A stretch of 64,000 nt of DNA from Stratiolaelaps scimitus (GCA_019614645.1 JABWDB010000006.1:8370001-8434000); one strand, 5' to 3'. Positions 40,131-54,869 are shown, counted from the stretch's first letter. Translations and numbers: made by a program. Notes: generated by a model not told the origin, from the letters alone.

Positions 40131-40697
40131 CGTTGCTACGTAGACGAAGTAAGATAATCATTATCTGTTGTATTTATCTAGATTATAAAGTGGCCATCAA
40201 AAAGATCAAGCTGATTTGTACTGCCGCCCCCCCTAATATCTAGAAATTAATTTGTATGAACTATTAGTCACTCAAGTCAGGTCAAGTCAGCTATACCTTT
40301 AGTAAAATTGGAGAACATTATGTACATCACTTTCATATATCTAATACAATTTGCATATATTAATTTGTGTGAACTATGATTATTGCTATTATCATTATTA
40401 TTATTATCATTATGGTTATTAGAGATTGAGTACATTTACAATAATGGTCACTCATCGCCAACATATATACACACACGTATATACAAATATAGGTGGCATT
40501 AAAAACTAGCTTGACAATTTTGGCCTGGTCAATGTTCGTGGTATATAACATGGAAATAGTGCATATTGCTAGTGGCTTCGCTCTGGCAACTTGAATTGAA
40601 CATAGTGTTTCGTCGAATATAGCATACGGTATTATTGTAAAATACGTCGAGGTCTTTGCTAGTTTGAAAATCGTATACCATCAGCAAACTAAACAAG

Positions 40698-40756
40698 AAT
40701 ATATATTGTATATATTATATACTATGTATGTATATTATATATATACAATATATATT
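40698..40756. repeat. perfect 18-bp AT-rich inverted repeat
   Basis: AATATATATTGTATATAT at 40698-40715 is exactly inverted at 40739-40756 around a 23-base AT-rich spacer. The G/C position within each arm shows true inversion rather than simple TA alternation. Confidence 0.8.
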
Positions 40757-43700
40757 ATATTATATTCTTACAGTAAGAATCAAATGACTGTCACATGCTT
40801 CGATGCCATTATATACGTTTTATAAAACTAGATGACATTTGATCAATGCTCATTTAGTAATCATAATAATTATTATTAATAATTAATCAATAATCAGTTG
40901 CTCTCATATGTTTCGCAAGATATGGCCACCAGGTTTCACAGAAGCCAACTAACTAGAGGGATGGCTACGAGTGCCTTTGTTAACGTCTGTGTCTACGGTT
41001 GTCGTTTGTGGTAAACTAAGAAAATGGCACGTTGCAAATAAGGCAATCTCACTGAATCTCTTGAGCCTGCTTACTAAAATGGAAATCCGGGCGAGCTCAT
41101 AACCCCGAGGGGTTCGCGATCGTACTATGTCGATTATCGAACGTATATAGATGATCGTCCTTTCAAAGATCAAGTCCACATCTCGGATATGGTCAGCTTT
41201 ACCGGATCGTCTCGAGACAAGCATCCCTGTAGTGTACGTTGTCCTTGGCAGGATTAGAGACAGCGTGTAACTTTGAATCGACTGCGCAAGCTTTATGAGT
41301 AATTTGGCTGGATTAGCCACAAGTATATCTGAGTTTGTGTTGTTGGTTATGCTATTAATATCTGATTACCGTTGTAAATGCATGACTGTGCATCATATTT
41401 TGGTGCCACGAGTCTAGATTGCAGATCAGATAGATATGTACCCTGAGGTATACATGGTACCCTGTGTACATGATAGTATATAAGTGTATATATATATATT
41501 GGTATACCGTTAATTATTTAGATGTCTAATGCCACATCGACGTTCCGTTGTCCGGTGTTTCTGAATAAACCCGCGTAATCAAAATAATGCTAAAACAAGA
41601 CAGACTCAACTAGTATAGAATGAGGTGGGCCTTAAACAACATTATCTGAAGCTCAATCGTCGCACCTACAAAATAGGTTGTCTACACAAAAGCGAACTCA
41701 CACCCGAGTCTCGTAGTCTGTTCCAATACACGATGAATCGAGTGTCGATATTCAAGTCTTTCAACGATTCTAAAAAGCAATGAGTGCCCAATCCCTGTGA
41801 AACGCCTAAACATAAGCAGTGTGGACACCGTCTGATATGTTTCCACTGTCTCTGTGGATGTGGATGGCCCAACGTTAGACCATATCAGACCCACATGTGT
41901 GGATCTAAATCTCCCGTTTCGTAAAAAAAGCGGTGTCCTGCTACGAAGCAGGATGCGTCAGTTTATGGGTCGACGTACGCAATATTCAATCACAAGAAAT
42001 AATTGTGGTAATTGTGACGGCTACACATCTTGTTGACACTGACATAATGTTTGAATGATATTATATTGAGGTACATATGTATTTATATTTGTTGCGATAT
42101 CATCAACTGTGTGATTTCATTTCGAATATCGTACATTTACATGTAATGCTTTTTATTATCAGTGTGAACTGAGGTGCAAAAACCCCTTTTAATCTTATAT
42201 TTTATCGAGGACTAGAGCGTATGTATATTGCAGTTCCGAAAATAAACTTGAAACTGGAACTGAAAAGATTACACGTCCCCCGTGGCAAACAAGAAAATGT
42301 AGAACAGGTTGAAAAACACCGCCACTAATTGACCACCGGAGCAGACGATTTGTCGAATCGTTTTATGCTGCTTTGTGTTACCGTAATCATGGTCTACATA
42401 TATTCTTAGTTAATTTAGTAAGTTCCTCTTTGGTAATCGGTGAATTGTCTGGATATACCCAAATAGCAACACACAACTTTGACCGACTGCTTTCGCGAGC
42501 AGCGTCATAGGCGGCAGCGTATGACGCCGCCCCGCCGTTGAGATCATTTATTTATAGATATTTTGTTTGTATACGGCTATAAATCAGTGGTGACTCCTAC
42601 GACACGGTGTGACATAGCTAATTCGAACTCTACTCTACCTAATTGTAACGAATAGTAGCCTGAATCAGCATGGGTTGAGTGTTTATGCGATCCAATGAGA
42701 TGCTACGCTTGCAACCATTGTCCATCACCTGTCAGAAGCATATGTGTCGTCCTTCAAAGTCCCTTTTTGTATTTCGATGCTGCGAGTCGCTGTAGCCACC
42801 AATCAGGTCTGCAATCCGAGTTGGCCTGTTCGTACGACCAGCCAGAGTTCAGGTGAACGTCTGCGAGTCTGCGAGCGCTCGAGAATACAACGGGGAATCT
42901 AATCAATGCGCACATAGACTGACAGGACGCCTCACTAGGCCGTCCGCTCGTGAGGCCTACCCCTCACCTACAGCCGCATCTGCCGCGAGTAGTATACCGA
43001 TTCGGCCAAAACCGCCATGCGATTTCCCTGTGATTTCCAAGCGACTGGGATGCTATTTGAGTTGGGCAAAGCGGATCTCGATCTGCACGTCAGGTTGACC
43101 GCCTGCACGTGCCGTAAAGTTTGGAAAGCGTCGGCTGGCGGTTCCCGTTTGCAGTTGACTTTGGTGGTGGCTACGCTGACCTGATCGTGCGCATGTTCTA
43201 TGCAACGATTAGCAATTTGTGCCGGTTTGAAGAATCTTGTGTCGGTTTGAAGCTTGGACATCACCACAATTCGTAAAGTATTTTCGCTTATATTAGGCGA
43301 AAAGAGAGAGAGGGAGAGAGAGAGAGGTAGAGAGAAAGAATTACCCTTCATGTACTATATAGCATAATTATCGTTTAGTCAGTGGTTTACCCACAGTGGC
43401 TTACCCTTGAAAATCCCGATTTTTATTTAGCACAATATTTTTGACAATGGTTGTCTTCGTTTTGGGTAGCGTCTATCTACTAATGAATAGCGACTTCATT
43501 TCGACACTACTTCGTATATAGGTGTCCTTCTACCCTGTGCCTCTCATGCACGTGGCATAGTTGAACGTGTTCGGATTATGCACTTCATTAAAAACAACGT
43601 ATTTTCGAATATGAACACATTTTTATAATCTTTTTTTTGATTTAGTTGTTGAGCGCCAACGTTTATATCTTCTCTCAACCTACTACAATACCGTCTTTGA

Positions 43701-44173
43701 ATCTGTAAATTGTCGTCTTACATTTCTGCATGAATTGCTACATTATCACTATGAGTCTAATTAGTTGATACCCTCTGCAAAAGTCGTTCTCAACGTGAAA
43801 TCTGAAAGTCGAAGCTCTATCTCTGTTACCTTGTAAAATCCCCTAAAACACATGTGGGCAGAACACCTCGAAATGTTACTACGTGCGTATATCATACATC
43901 ACAGCCCAGAACCCCACGAATTCATTCGTTTCCCTCAACAGGTCCATCTTTCAGATCCTCTAAATCATTCTGTTGAAGCAAAAACAGCATCATGTGGAGC
44001 CCTTCTTAGAGAAGTCGGTAGCCGCTCGTACTGTCCTGGATGTTTTGCGGCTTGCCTATATAGAAGCTGCACCATCAATCTTGTTGCTTTATGCGAGGGT
44101 CAGTATGCGATGCCGGCGAGGTCTTCCAATTCTAATTCAGACTGAACGCTAAAAAGTCAGAAGCCAATTACGA

Positions 44174-44188
44174 TCTCTCTCTCTCTCG

Positions 44189-44234
<46 letters not shown>
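44174..44234. repeat. compound (CT)n(TA)n microsatellite
   Basis: An interrupted CT tract at about 44174-44199 passes directly into an alternating TA tract ending at about 44234. Confidence 0.9.
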
Positions 44235-45257
44235 TAAGAGCGCCCAGCGTTTCCAAATGTATAGTTGCAACAGACGGATGGGCGGACGCTCGACCCTAAG
44301 CAAAAAAAAAACTACACCACTGTACGAGCTCTTCACAACTGAACGTGCACGTGAATGCGAACACACCAGACGAATGTCCAATATTATATCAGACTAGATA
44401 CCGCTTTCGGAGCGCTCCATCGCCGGATATTGCTCTTCACGTGAAATAATCTATATTGATGTTTATTATTACAGCTTTTGTCTAGCGTGATATACTAAGA
44501 GGAGTCCTTTGTAGTCGCCAGCTCCCCATTGTTGTGCCTGCTTAGCCGGAATGGACGATGGGTGCCCTATACTATTTGCAGCTCGCTTATCCTGAGGATC
44601 GTAGACAGTCCGAAGGGTGTGGGACCCCCTTATCCCCGAAGCCAAATACTTTTCTCTTTTCATACTTTTCTTCTCTGCTCGGAGGGATGCGGGGCGGGAG
44701 AGGATGGGGGTGCTTTCTCTAGGTGTGGCCTAATAATATCGAGACTGCATTCCGATTTCTTTATTTACGAACCCTCTGAATTCCCCGCTGGACACCCTAC
44801 TCATGCTATTGTTACATTGTTTGCAGCTATTTTGCTATCATTCTTATTATTATTATTATTTCGTTGCCTCATCTTCGTATTTCGCTGACAGAACGTTCCT
44901 TTAAGGAAGGTCTGTTTCATAAAATGATTCGTCTACTTTGTAAAATAAGGTACATTTTAGTTGGTTCTTCCATCAAGTCATCTGTAGTTATTGATAAGTG
45001 GTTGTGGTGATTCGTTTTGTTAGGGCTCAAACGTTACGATGGGTCTAGAAATGTGGTAGCTGACTGATTTCAATTTGCAAATTCCCTACTCGAAAAATGA
45101 GCGCATTGTATTTGCTGTTGTTTGTGTAAAGTACTTGACGCGTTTTGGGCTAGTTGTTTTATGGACCGGGTCATCCAGGTCAGCTGCGATCCTGAACGAT
45201 ATCTTCAGAAGGTTTTGCAGCCATTACGTGCGTCTGTGTGTACTTACTTTGTTTACA

Positions 45258-45259
<2 letters not shown>

Positions 45260-45308
<49 letters not shown>

Positions 45309-45309
45309 G
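45260..45309. repeat. compound (TA)n(GA)n microsatellite
   Basis: A TA tract at 45260-45293 is followed without a break by a GA tract to 45309, the mirror arrangement of the one at 44.2 kb. Confidence 0.92.
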
Positions 45310-46126
45310 TGTCTGTAGAATTCTGTCTGATGGATGGTATTTAGAGATGTGTGTACAAACTGCCACCTTTTTAAAACTACCCGAAGATTGCGACTTATTA
45401 CCCTTGACGGCGAAAGACGATACATTTTTTTTTCGGATAGAGTCGAGTCTCGCTTTCCCGAGCCACAGACGCTCAGTAGCCTTATTGTCGAACAAATTAC
45501 CCCTTTGATGACTTTGGCAGCTCGGCAACTCACTAGCAACAACTTTCTAAAGAATGACATTATGAGCTTTCTCGTATCGATCAGCATCTTCATCGTCGAT
45601 GGAAGCGACACCCACAAAATCCTATAATGTCCTCTGAGCACGGAATCGCTGTGGATAACGTATCCGTACCGTGTGGGTGCGTCAGAAGTTGGGTCGGAGT
45701 AGGGGTGTCTCTAACGAATGGTTATGTTATTACAGGAGCAGAGTCAAGCAAGAAGCAACGATTAGTGCCGTTTGAGGACACATCGTTCTGTGTCAGCTCG
45801 AAGGGGTAAACACTTGTCCGAGGGCCTGCTCCTTAACGTCTGGTAGTTTTCACTTTGAGATATGGTGCTGCGTCGGTATCTAGTGGCCGGTGCGAGAGTG
45901 AACTTAACTGCAGAGAGAGAAAGCATAAGGGCCAAAAAAGCGGGCTAATGTGTGCATATGCCATAGAAGAACCAGTGTGCAAATGTATACGTACACCTTA
46001 TGCTTGGGCCGAATGCGCACATGGCAGATGTGGATGGTTGGTCTCAAAGCCATCTTTTCAAGGTAAGGGGACCCTAACGTAAGTTACTAATGCATATGCT
46101 TAAATGCATGCCTCACAAAATTACAA

Positions 46127-46149
46127 CCATAGGTCGTACGATCCTATGG
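46127..46149. repeat. 23-bp near-palindrome
   Basis: CCATAGG and CCTATGG flank a TCGTACGA core with one unpaired base. It is dyad-symmetric and could bind a dimeric factor or be coincidental. Confidence 0.55.
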
Positions 46150-46802
46150 CCGTATGCTAACTGGCATTGCGCCTTCTGCTATTAGTGTTTCCACATATCG
46201 TTCAACATGTAGGTCAGTCACAATCGATAACATCCGGAGATCAATAGCACACCGATTTCTATTCGCGAATGTCCTCCGAAGGCGCTATGAACTTTCCACA
46301 GCGTTCTGTGTGAATTAACCATACGTGAGACACACCTTTGTTTTTGTTAGCAGCTCTAAATTTGTACGTAACAGTGCACTCGTCTTGCGGTTGCTTCCAT
46401 TGTAGACATCTGAATCTATATGATAATCTCTAGACGCAGAACTGCTTATATCTGCAAGTATTTGCGCGTGAGTACCTCCGCAAGTAAGTAAGCCTGGCTT
46501 GCTTTGTGATCCCTAGTCGCTATACCGATAGATAAGAAACGCCCTGCCATACAGGTGGATATTGTCCGAAAAAAGAGTAAGACGGTTGCCTATAAGCTGG
46601 CGAGTCAGAGAGCGAACTGTTTTTGGGGGCATACTATGGACAGAGGCTTCGCCTTTACCGCTGGAGGCGGAACGAAGCCAGCACTAGCACAGGCGAGCAT
46701 GAGAAAGAACGATAGAGAGATATAACGGAGCTGAGGGCAAGTGAGAGGGAGAGCCAGCGAGAAAACGGGGCCAAGAGAATAGGAGACGAACCTTTGTCAA
46801 TG

Positions 46803-46940
46803 TCAATGCGAACGCCTGCTCATAACTTCTCGATAGAGGACTTCAATACTCTCTGACATCGGCTGTGGCAGGACTATGTCTGGCATCTCCATCACGTGGC
46901 CAAGCTTCTCAAGGCGTGTAGTGTAGACGGGGTTGGCCAT
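46803..46940 (-). CDS. possible short coding exon, unidentified
   Basis: On the - strand an ATG at 46940 opens 45 codons (MANPVYTTRLEKLGHVMEMP, then SESIEVLYREVMSRRSH) to TGA 46803-46805. The frame stays open a further 150 or so bases upstream, but through a GA microsatellite. The peptide is balanced and charged, like real protein, and the opposite strand is less so. It could be a first coding exon whose donor I cannot find, or a last exon. A 7-bp inverted repeat (CGTAAGC/GCTTACG) sits just before the ATG. No family is recognised. Confidence 0.28.
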   Translation of the reverse strand: MANPVYTTRLEKLGHVMEMPDIVLPQPMSESIEVLYREVMSRRSH

Positions 46941-49700
46941 CGTAAGCAGCTTACGATCAACGGGTGTTCCTTGTCTCTCTCTCTCTCCCTCGTTCTCTAC
47001 GAGGCCTTCTAGACATAGGTAACCCTTCTGCCGGCGGTGGAAGAGCTGCCAATCATCTCGTGTGCGTATGTGGGTATTTTTGTACGCCTCTGTTCGCTGT
47101 GAGGGTCATCAAGAAGCTACATTGCTACACTGACCTAATAGTTACCCAGCAAAGAAGTCAAGCCACAGCGCAACTGGGATCGCGAGCATTATTGCGATAT
47201 ATGATAGACAGCAAGAAGGATTCGTTGGGGCTCGTAATAAGGCGTTTGTATGTATTAGATAAGTAAACGTATGTAGGTATACGGGTCTGACACAGATACA
47301 CATGATCATCCATTTTATGCAAATACGCATTAAATTAGATATACTTTTTGTTGTTATAACAAAATAGCGCTTGTATTGCAACACTCTAAGTGACAAAACT
47401 AGCGAGCTATGGCAGATAAGGTCCCCAATGGGCTTGACCATCAAATCATCACACCACATAAACGCTGAACATAAATAGCTGCTCACCTCGTTCCCGCTGT
47501 CTCTATCGCTTTTCTGCAATTGTCGACCGAGTAAAGTTGTGTGGCCATAATTTCGCCAAACTCCCCCTCATCGACGTAAACGGTGTGCTCACGAGTCTGA
47601 TGACGGCGTAAGCACCGCAGACCGGCGATTGAAGTTTTTCGTAGAATTTTGGCTGATAGTGCTGCTGTTGTATCGACCCTTAAAATCGCTGTTTCGTGAA
47701 TGCCGAGTGAATATCGCCCCTCTGTTTACCTGCTTGTTTATCGGTGAGCAGGAGTATCGTAGGTGCAGATATGGCCCTGTCGTCCGGGACGTTCGGTGCT
47801 CCGCTGTTGCAGCTACCGGTGGGAGCCACCGCCGTCGCTGTGCAACTCCGGCTGGTCCAGTCGCATTACTGCTACTAGTGCTGCTGGTGCTGCTGTTGCC
47901 AAGGGCCAGTAGGATTCATTGATGAGTCGACAACTTTCTATACGCGGCCAAGAGCGTCGCCTGTACGACGTACGTGCGGCGTTGAAATATTTACGCGCGC
48001 CGTAAAGGCTAAGAGCCAGAGGAGTCAGCGGCGCCCAGCACAGGCTCACTGCCGTCGTCACTGGCGACGTCGGAGCACCGGGCTGGCAGCGCCGGGACCA
48101 CGGGAGCAAGCGGAGCACCGGGAAGGATAGGAAGCTGATCGGGATCGAGAAACTGTATGGTACGGGACTGGTACGCGAGCGGGCCTGAGCCGCCCTTCGT
48201 GGTAAGGGTGATTATCGAATTCGAGACACGTTTTGCCTCGAAGCGGCCGGGGGGTAGCCGGATGTAAGGGTGAGAGGGATAGCGTGGACATGGTGGTCGT
48301 AGTCTGCGCCGGGGGAAGCAGCCAACTCAGAGTCAAAGGAAGGATCCATCGAGTGGGTGTTTTTGCTTTAACTGATGCCACTGCAGGGCCAGTGAGGACA
48401 AATACTGTAGGTCCTGCTCTCGGGCAGCGGGTCCTGCGCTCGGGGCTGCTGGCCTCAGCGTTAGAAGGTCCACCTCGGTGAACTAAATTCCGATATCGTC
48501 AATACTGTAAGCAATGATAATTCGGTCGATTGTAATGCTGTCTCTTCCATAGGAGAATTCAATTTGAGGCACAAGTCATTAAATTCATCACGATTGATAT
48601 TGCACATAGCTGAAGTAACAGACTAGCCGTGCGATGTAATATCGTACGGTACTGCCACGGCGCATAAGGAGATCCTGCTATGAAGTATTGCAGCCCAGCT
48701 GATCTATAATAAGTTGTCCAGAATAAAAGTTTGTATTCAGATGGATACCGCAGTTTCGAGCGTATTACGATGCTACACTTGTTCAATCACTGTCTGGATG
48801 AATCAATCGATCAGAATTGATTTCTAACTCATAATTCAGTATTCACAGTGTATGGCTTCGTTGTACGTAGCCATCTGATTATAAACAATGCCCTACACAT
48901 GTGGTAATTTATTTCGATTTTTACCATTGTTATTTTTATATATACAATTGGGGGTATACACATCAGCGTGATGAATTACGAAATAATTCGAACGTAACCG
49001 CCTGCTGGGACCTCCCCATGGGCCGTCCTCGCTCCAGACGAACTTGCCCTACGCCTCTGTAAACACAGACCCCAAACGGATTTAATAGATTCGATTCCGT
49101 AGAGAAAAATCTCGGTTTGCATCGCCAGCTGCCTCTTTTCCACCGTTCGCACGACTTCATTCGATAAATTCGTGTCTTGGAACTTTGATGTGACGCGCTT
49201 TTATATTCGAACTCATCCCTTGAATGCAACTGTTCCCGTCGAAGCCCTCCCGTTAATCTACGATCGGGTCCACTTCAGCGTAACCATTGAAGCGTATTGA
49301 TTTGTTTTGCGCAAGGACGCTCTTGCAACACGCACTCGCCCGATTTCCTCTCTCGACTATTGCACTGGTCGACATTAAATCCTACCAACGGAACGGTCCT
49401 CCCGAAGCCTATACACCACTCCACCAGCTCCGTAGATAATTATTAATCGAAAAACAAGGCAGATATTTCGTCGTTCGAATCCATGCGGGACACGTACCTC
49501 TTGGCTTGTTCTCTTCTATTAATAGTAGTAGCTGTTAACTTGTAGCAAGGTTTTAGTTAATTACTCACTATTTATCACCACTCAAAATTTATGATGCCAT
49601 TTTCGTGAGTGCAGTTGAACTTAAATCACAGCGATTTTGCATCGGCACAAGCTATTGCCGTCGCCATTGCATAGTGATTTATTCGCGCAGGCTAAAGTCG
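46941..49700. other. intergenic with GC-rich, CpG-rich block at about 47.76-48.48 kb
   Basis: The GC-rich block has overlapping open frames on both strands, as expected from few stop codons in GC-rich DNA. None has a recognisable domain. A promoter-associated island for a neighbouring gene, for example the - strand exon at 46.8 kb, is possible. The remainder is AT-rich with no features seen. Confidence 0.35.
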
Positions 49701-52700
49701 CACGTGCTAAATGTGAAGCGTCTGATACAAAAGAAGCCTCTCTCTCTCTCTGTGTAACGTATTTCAGGTTAGCGGCATCTCTTTCTCTCTCTCTTTGTTG
49801 AATGGGATTTCGCCGAGTTGATCGTGTGCGTTCACCTCTCGGTTATCAGACCCAATCATCGCCGCGATGAAAATTATTGTCGATCGGCTGCTGTGTACCA
49901 CGGAGGGAGCCGTCAGCAGCCGCGGCGTGCATCGCTGTTGTTGGTAGCGCGATAGGGCAACGGCGTTCGGGCCTTGGCGCAGGCGTTGGTGGCGTGACCG
50001 ACCGCGTACCGCATGAGCCTTCATTGGTCCCAGCACAATGTAGGCGCAGCAGCAGATTGCTCCCTAGAGCGCAGTTGCTATAGCCGGGGGTAGCCTGGAG
50101 CGATTTCAAAAATCGTTTTATGATAGAATGGATAGGATACCAATTAACCCCAGGCCGCATAGGGCCAACACCATTATCCAATAATGCCTAACACCTCCAT
50201 AAATAATCAATATTCATTACTTATTATAATAGTGCATATGTACACACACACATATAAATATATATATATATAGTGTATAATACACACACACACATATATA
50301 CATATGTGCAATATGAAGACAGTGATGTATGTATTTATAGTGGCCGTAAAGAGGCAGTGAGGGAAGCCTTCATACGCTTGGGCTTAGATCTTGAATGAAC
50401 ACCCTGATTCCAACGCTACGAATTGTCTTGATTAGATTTGAATCATACAATGAACAGGCACTGAAGGCCTTAATCATAACATAAGCTATGTTCGCCATAG
50501 TGAATGTTGCAATATAGTCAACTTTATGACGTAATTTTCAAATTATCTGCTGATTATAATTCTGTGCCAGTGGAATAGTTGGCAGATAATCGAACGCGTA
50601 ATTCACGAATACGCTTGGCGTGTCTGTGAACGATGCGAGTTGTAATTTGCTGATTAAATGCCAACATATTATTGACGGTTGTGTCACCTCACTGGTATAT
50701 CAACCGAGCAGGATATGAGCCATTTATATTAATACTGTAGCAATATTGTATTCGAAAATTATTCGTAGCGATAACTATTGTAATAACTACTATATAACAT
50801 TGATATGTTAAGTTCTACATATCATATATAAGTGAATAGCGTTTAATAGCATAAATGGTCGTATTTATTATTATTATTATTATTGCAAAACATTTAATTT
50901 ATCAGTTGACCTGGCAGGTTGTGCACTGTCGTGTACGGGTCCCCCAACACTTCATTTCCTTGGCTGCTCGATCACGGCGAGGGTTCTGCACTGTGAATGA
51001 GTGCTCTACTGTTTGCATAGTTCCTTCCTCGCCAGCCCTCGCTGGAGTTCCTCAATGGGGGCAAAACTTGAGTCGAGCTGTTGTTCATGAGTCTTACTCT
51101 GTCGACTCGCGATCGTCTCTGCAGTGGTCTGGGCCTCGGCAGAGTGATACGGCTCCCGGAGGTATCCGAAATGACACACCCACTTCTTTCCCGTTACTCA
51201 ACGAAATGCCAGTTATTCGAAATACGAGATAAACATTTGAATACCATTTCGTCACAATCACGTACGAAGGTAGATAAATATCGTCACTCTGTCTGCCTAG
51301 GTGTAGACGCAAATCCACACACTATCATTTAGGGTCGCCTAAGACTCCTAGAAGGAAGATCCATGGCACTACCTTCCTCTGATCAACGGCGCCTGTCTAT
51401 TTGTCCGCAACGTTACATCTGCAGAGGGCACACCACTCAAATCCTACTCGCGGCAATGTTCGCTCAACATGTGTTCACATTAAAACAAACAAACAACCCT
51501 ATACAATAATTAGATGTAAACCTTCTTACTTTCACGTATAGGGTGCACGAATGACGCCTGTATACACAATACCCTGTCTTCTTCTGTGTGTTCGCCGTAT
51601 CGTTAGCTTTCAGCAAAGCATAATTTGGTAAAGTCAAAGATCAGTGTATGCAGAAGGCGCCTCTCTCCGTGGTGTGCGCACTGACGAACTCTGGCGACGA
51701 GAAGCTACATTTCGACGTTAGCTGTACGAATCTAGAAACGCTGACTAGTTTCAACTTCATTTCGATCTGTCCCCGCATCGGCCAACAAAAATAGCTCTGC
51801 TCCTCTCCATGACACCGTATACGTCATGGCATATTGTAAATATTTCATCAGATATTGTTATACATACACATACATTGTGTGTACCTTTGTGTACGGGGGC
51901 GAACGCGGGGGTGGCACGAAGCGTGGCTAGGAAGGCAAATAAAACACACACCGAGCGAGCTAATCTTATGGCTGCATCCGTCGTCATCGTCATCCTGTGG
52001 AGTGCACGATGATATCGTATCCAATATTGCTCACAGCATCGCTATCCATTTCTGCCCGAGGTCGAAATAGATATTAAATCCGTGATTATGTTTGCACAGA
52101 GCTGCTACTGGCTCCGGCGACGCCGCTGCCGGTTCCGTCTGCAGGCCGAATATCCAACTCAACGTTCTCTTGCAACAGCAGACGCAGAAGCGACTCACCG
52201 CGCCACCAGCGTTGTGCGAGGGCACCTACCACCAGTGGAGTTTTCCCTTGGCAATGATCACGATCTTGGTCCCCCCTTGTCAATCTCTCTCTCTCTGTCT
52301 CTTTCTTGCACTCTTTTGCGTCTCAGCTCTCTACACGGGATCGCTCGAGGGATCCGAGGTTTTTTTTTCCCGCCGTTCGTTTGCCCTCGTTCTGCATCTC
52401 ATCTCTAGTTCACCTCATCTTTGTGCATCAGATCAAACAAAGGGGGTCGGGCGTTGAGGGCACGGATACGAATCGAAGAAGAAGAAGTAGAAGAAAAAAC
52501 AGCAGCTGAGCAGACTGTGCATTGAGGATCGCTTTGAGGGTGCACTTTTCCGAATCTGGGCACGTTTGAAGCTAGCAGAGTTGAGGGCAAAAAACACTTC
52601 GAGATGGGACGCCCTGTCGTGATCATCCAAGCGCAACATGTTTCGCCGAAGCATCTGCGCTAGTGTACGGTGTCATAAACCATAACTATCTCTAAGAGAT

Positions 52701-54340
52701 TCATTGACTGATTTTGACAACGTTATAGTAGTTCGTTAAGGCAACACATTTCGAAGAGTGACATTGTCGATCGGTCGATGTTGCATTGGACATACATACT
52801 ATACTGTGCCGATAACTATAGTGTATTATCGATATAAGTTGGCACTGTATTTGCGGTTATCGCATCTAACAAATGACAATCCATGAAGGTTTCTTGTCTG
52901 CCATCCCGTTCGAAAATCATTCAAGTACACTTGTCTATTTACAACTGTCTGTGTTTGTGTAACTCTTCTATACGCGGACACCTCCTAACAAACTTTGCAC
53001 AATTGGTGCTTCAACGACACATAAACGCGCTTCCCATCATTGTGTTTCTTCGTACAAACATCTCGTGAAGATTTTGGGGCGTCTAGCCGTAATTACCAAC
53101 CGTAGCATTTTTCGTTAAGGCAAACTTCTGATGCGATATCACAAACTCGGCCAACCTTTAATATAAATGGCAATCACCATTCGTTGACTTGCAGGGAAAT
53201 CGCATAAACAATATTATCTTATGATTCCAGTCGTTACTATAATGCATTCGCCTAAAATCCCATCTGCCCATCCTTCCGCTTAGTGTATAGCGGAACCACC
53301 CTGTAAAAAGGCCGCCTCTGACGTCTACCCCAGACTTGCTCTCCTAGCCTTGGACCGCGTATGGTCCACTGTCATTAAAACCAGCCGCAGAGCAATGCCC
53401 ATCTCATGGCACTATGCCATCAGGCAGTTGAACCGACCCCAGCACTCAACTCTCGTTCAGCTCGGCGCGCCAGGACGGCCCAGGGAGACGTGTTATCATC
53501 GTTCACGTTGTCATCGTAGACGGTGATGCTGCCTCTGGCAGCGAGCGCGCCGGCGGATTGTCGCCCGGAAATGGAACTCGCCGAGCTTACAAAGGAACGG
53601 CGGTAGGTAACTAGGGAATGGAAGTGCCTGCAGGCTCACAAACTCATCCCCTATCGGGTGAGGGGGCGAAGGCCTGCTAAGGCTCAACCTAGCGAGCTGT
53701 GGTCCAGTTTAGGTCATCACATCACTGGCCGGGGTAGCAGGAAATGCCGAGGAGGAAACCTATAACCTATAATCCTCTCGCAGAAGTTAAAGCGCTTGAG
53801 TGTCGTTGAAGAGCGGGCGTTGAGAGTTCGAGGCAATACTACGATGCTTGATATACTTCATTGGCTGTCCTTCCCTCTGCAATTCTGCGATAGGTTTGTG
53901 CAAAATTAATGAGCTGGTTCATGAGGGAGGATAGAAGAAAAACAAAGTCAGGCAAGTTAACCTACACCGAAATGAAGCCAGGCTGATTCTAAGAAGTGTG
54001 CTATCATGCTCCAGATGACAGACACGATACTAATTTGGTTGAGCAAGTATAAACCATATCAGCGACCTTCAAAAAACACGTTCCGCCAGTTGGCACACAG
54101 CGACATTGCTGCTATTCGACGACTTCAACAAATATCACACATAATTCAACTATCCCACACATATTGCTAACTCAACGAAATCGAGCGGTTCATCGACCCG
54201 GGTTAACGGGTCCACCTCCCTATTTCCGAGAGGAACGATTGCCTCCTTCGTTAGCTCTGCTGCCATAGCTGACTCTCTCATCTATCGGAGACCATGACGG
54301 TCCGCCGCTGAAGTCCCCTCCCCACCGCCGCTCCGTCGGT
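49701..54340. other. intergenic; GC-rich patches at 49.85-50.09, 52.1-52.6 and 53.3-53.8 kb
   Basis: Open frames in these patches (49846-50181 -, 50855-51232 +, 52092-52457 +) show no domains. The 53.3-53.8 kb block differs from its AT-rich surroundings and contains many in-frame stops in every frame I read, so an old transposable element is more likely than a gene. A mixed TA/CA microsatellite lies at about 50243-50304. Confidence 0.35.
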
Positions 54341-54869
54341 TACACTCCATGAAGTGTTTGCGTACGATCTTAGTTACCAGGATGTTTTACTTTGTTTGAA
54401 CTTCGCCAGTGTGTTAAAGCTTACATAGCCGAACCCAGCCATGTGATCGAGGTGGGTGAGGTGGAGGGTACGAGTCTAGGTGGTCAGGGCGGTGTTCAAA
54501 TTAGATTTGCTTGGTCTTTTTGGCATTTGCTGTTTACTTTGGTCGCCGGCGCCGTCGGAGGTGTGACCACTACGATCAAGTGGCCCCTTGCTGTCGTTGT
54601 CGACAACGATTCGTGTAGCTCGAATGACAATTTCTAAACATAAGAACGACTAGGTTTTTTTGTAGTAACAAAAATAAACCTGTCGACCGGCGATTGGAAA
54701 GGCGCACTATCGAGATGTCCCTTACGTGCGACTCTGGAGGTAGTGAGTGAACTCTCTTGGGATCATTGCAATATGAAGTGTCGTATAGGAAGTGATCGGG
54801 TCGAAGGAGCTGATATGTCAATTTACCTCTTTGTGTTTCAGCTTTGTTATTCCACGATAGAACAGAGTG

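Larger units (their letters stand above)
40131..46802. other. gene-poor intergenic region
   Basis: AT-rich overall, with AT palindromes and microsatellites listed separately. The - strand frame at 40949-41320 is open for over 120 codons and not low complexity, but it lacks an ATG and recognised domains. The + strand frame 43852-44145 begins with ATG (97 codons) and has no recognisable family. The frames at 42.85-43.35 kb end in a GA microsatellite. None is called as a gene. Confidence 0.4.

Noticed and set aside
40949..41320. 123-codon - strand open frame
   Set aside because: No ATG start, no recognised domain and no splice sites. It is plausible as chance in 64 kb.
51094..51318. - strand frame with a fairly protein-like segment
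   Set aside because: Short, with no family and no partner exons; the overlapping + strand frame is equally open.
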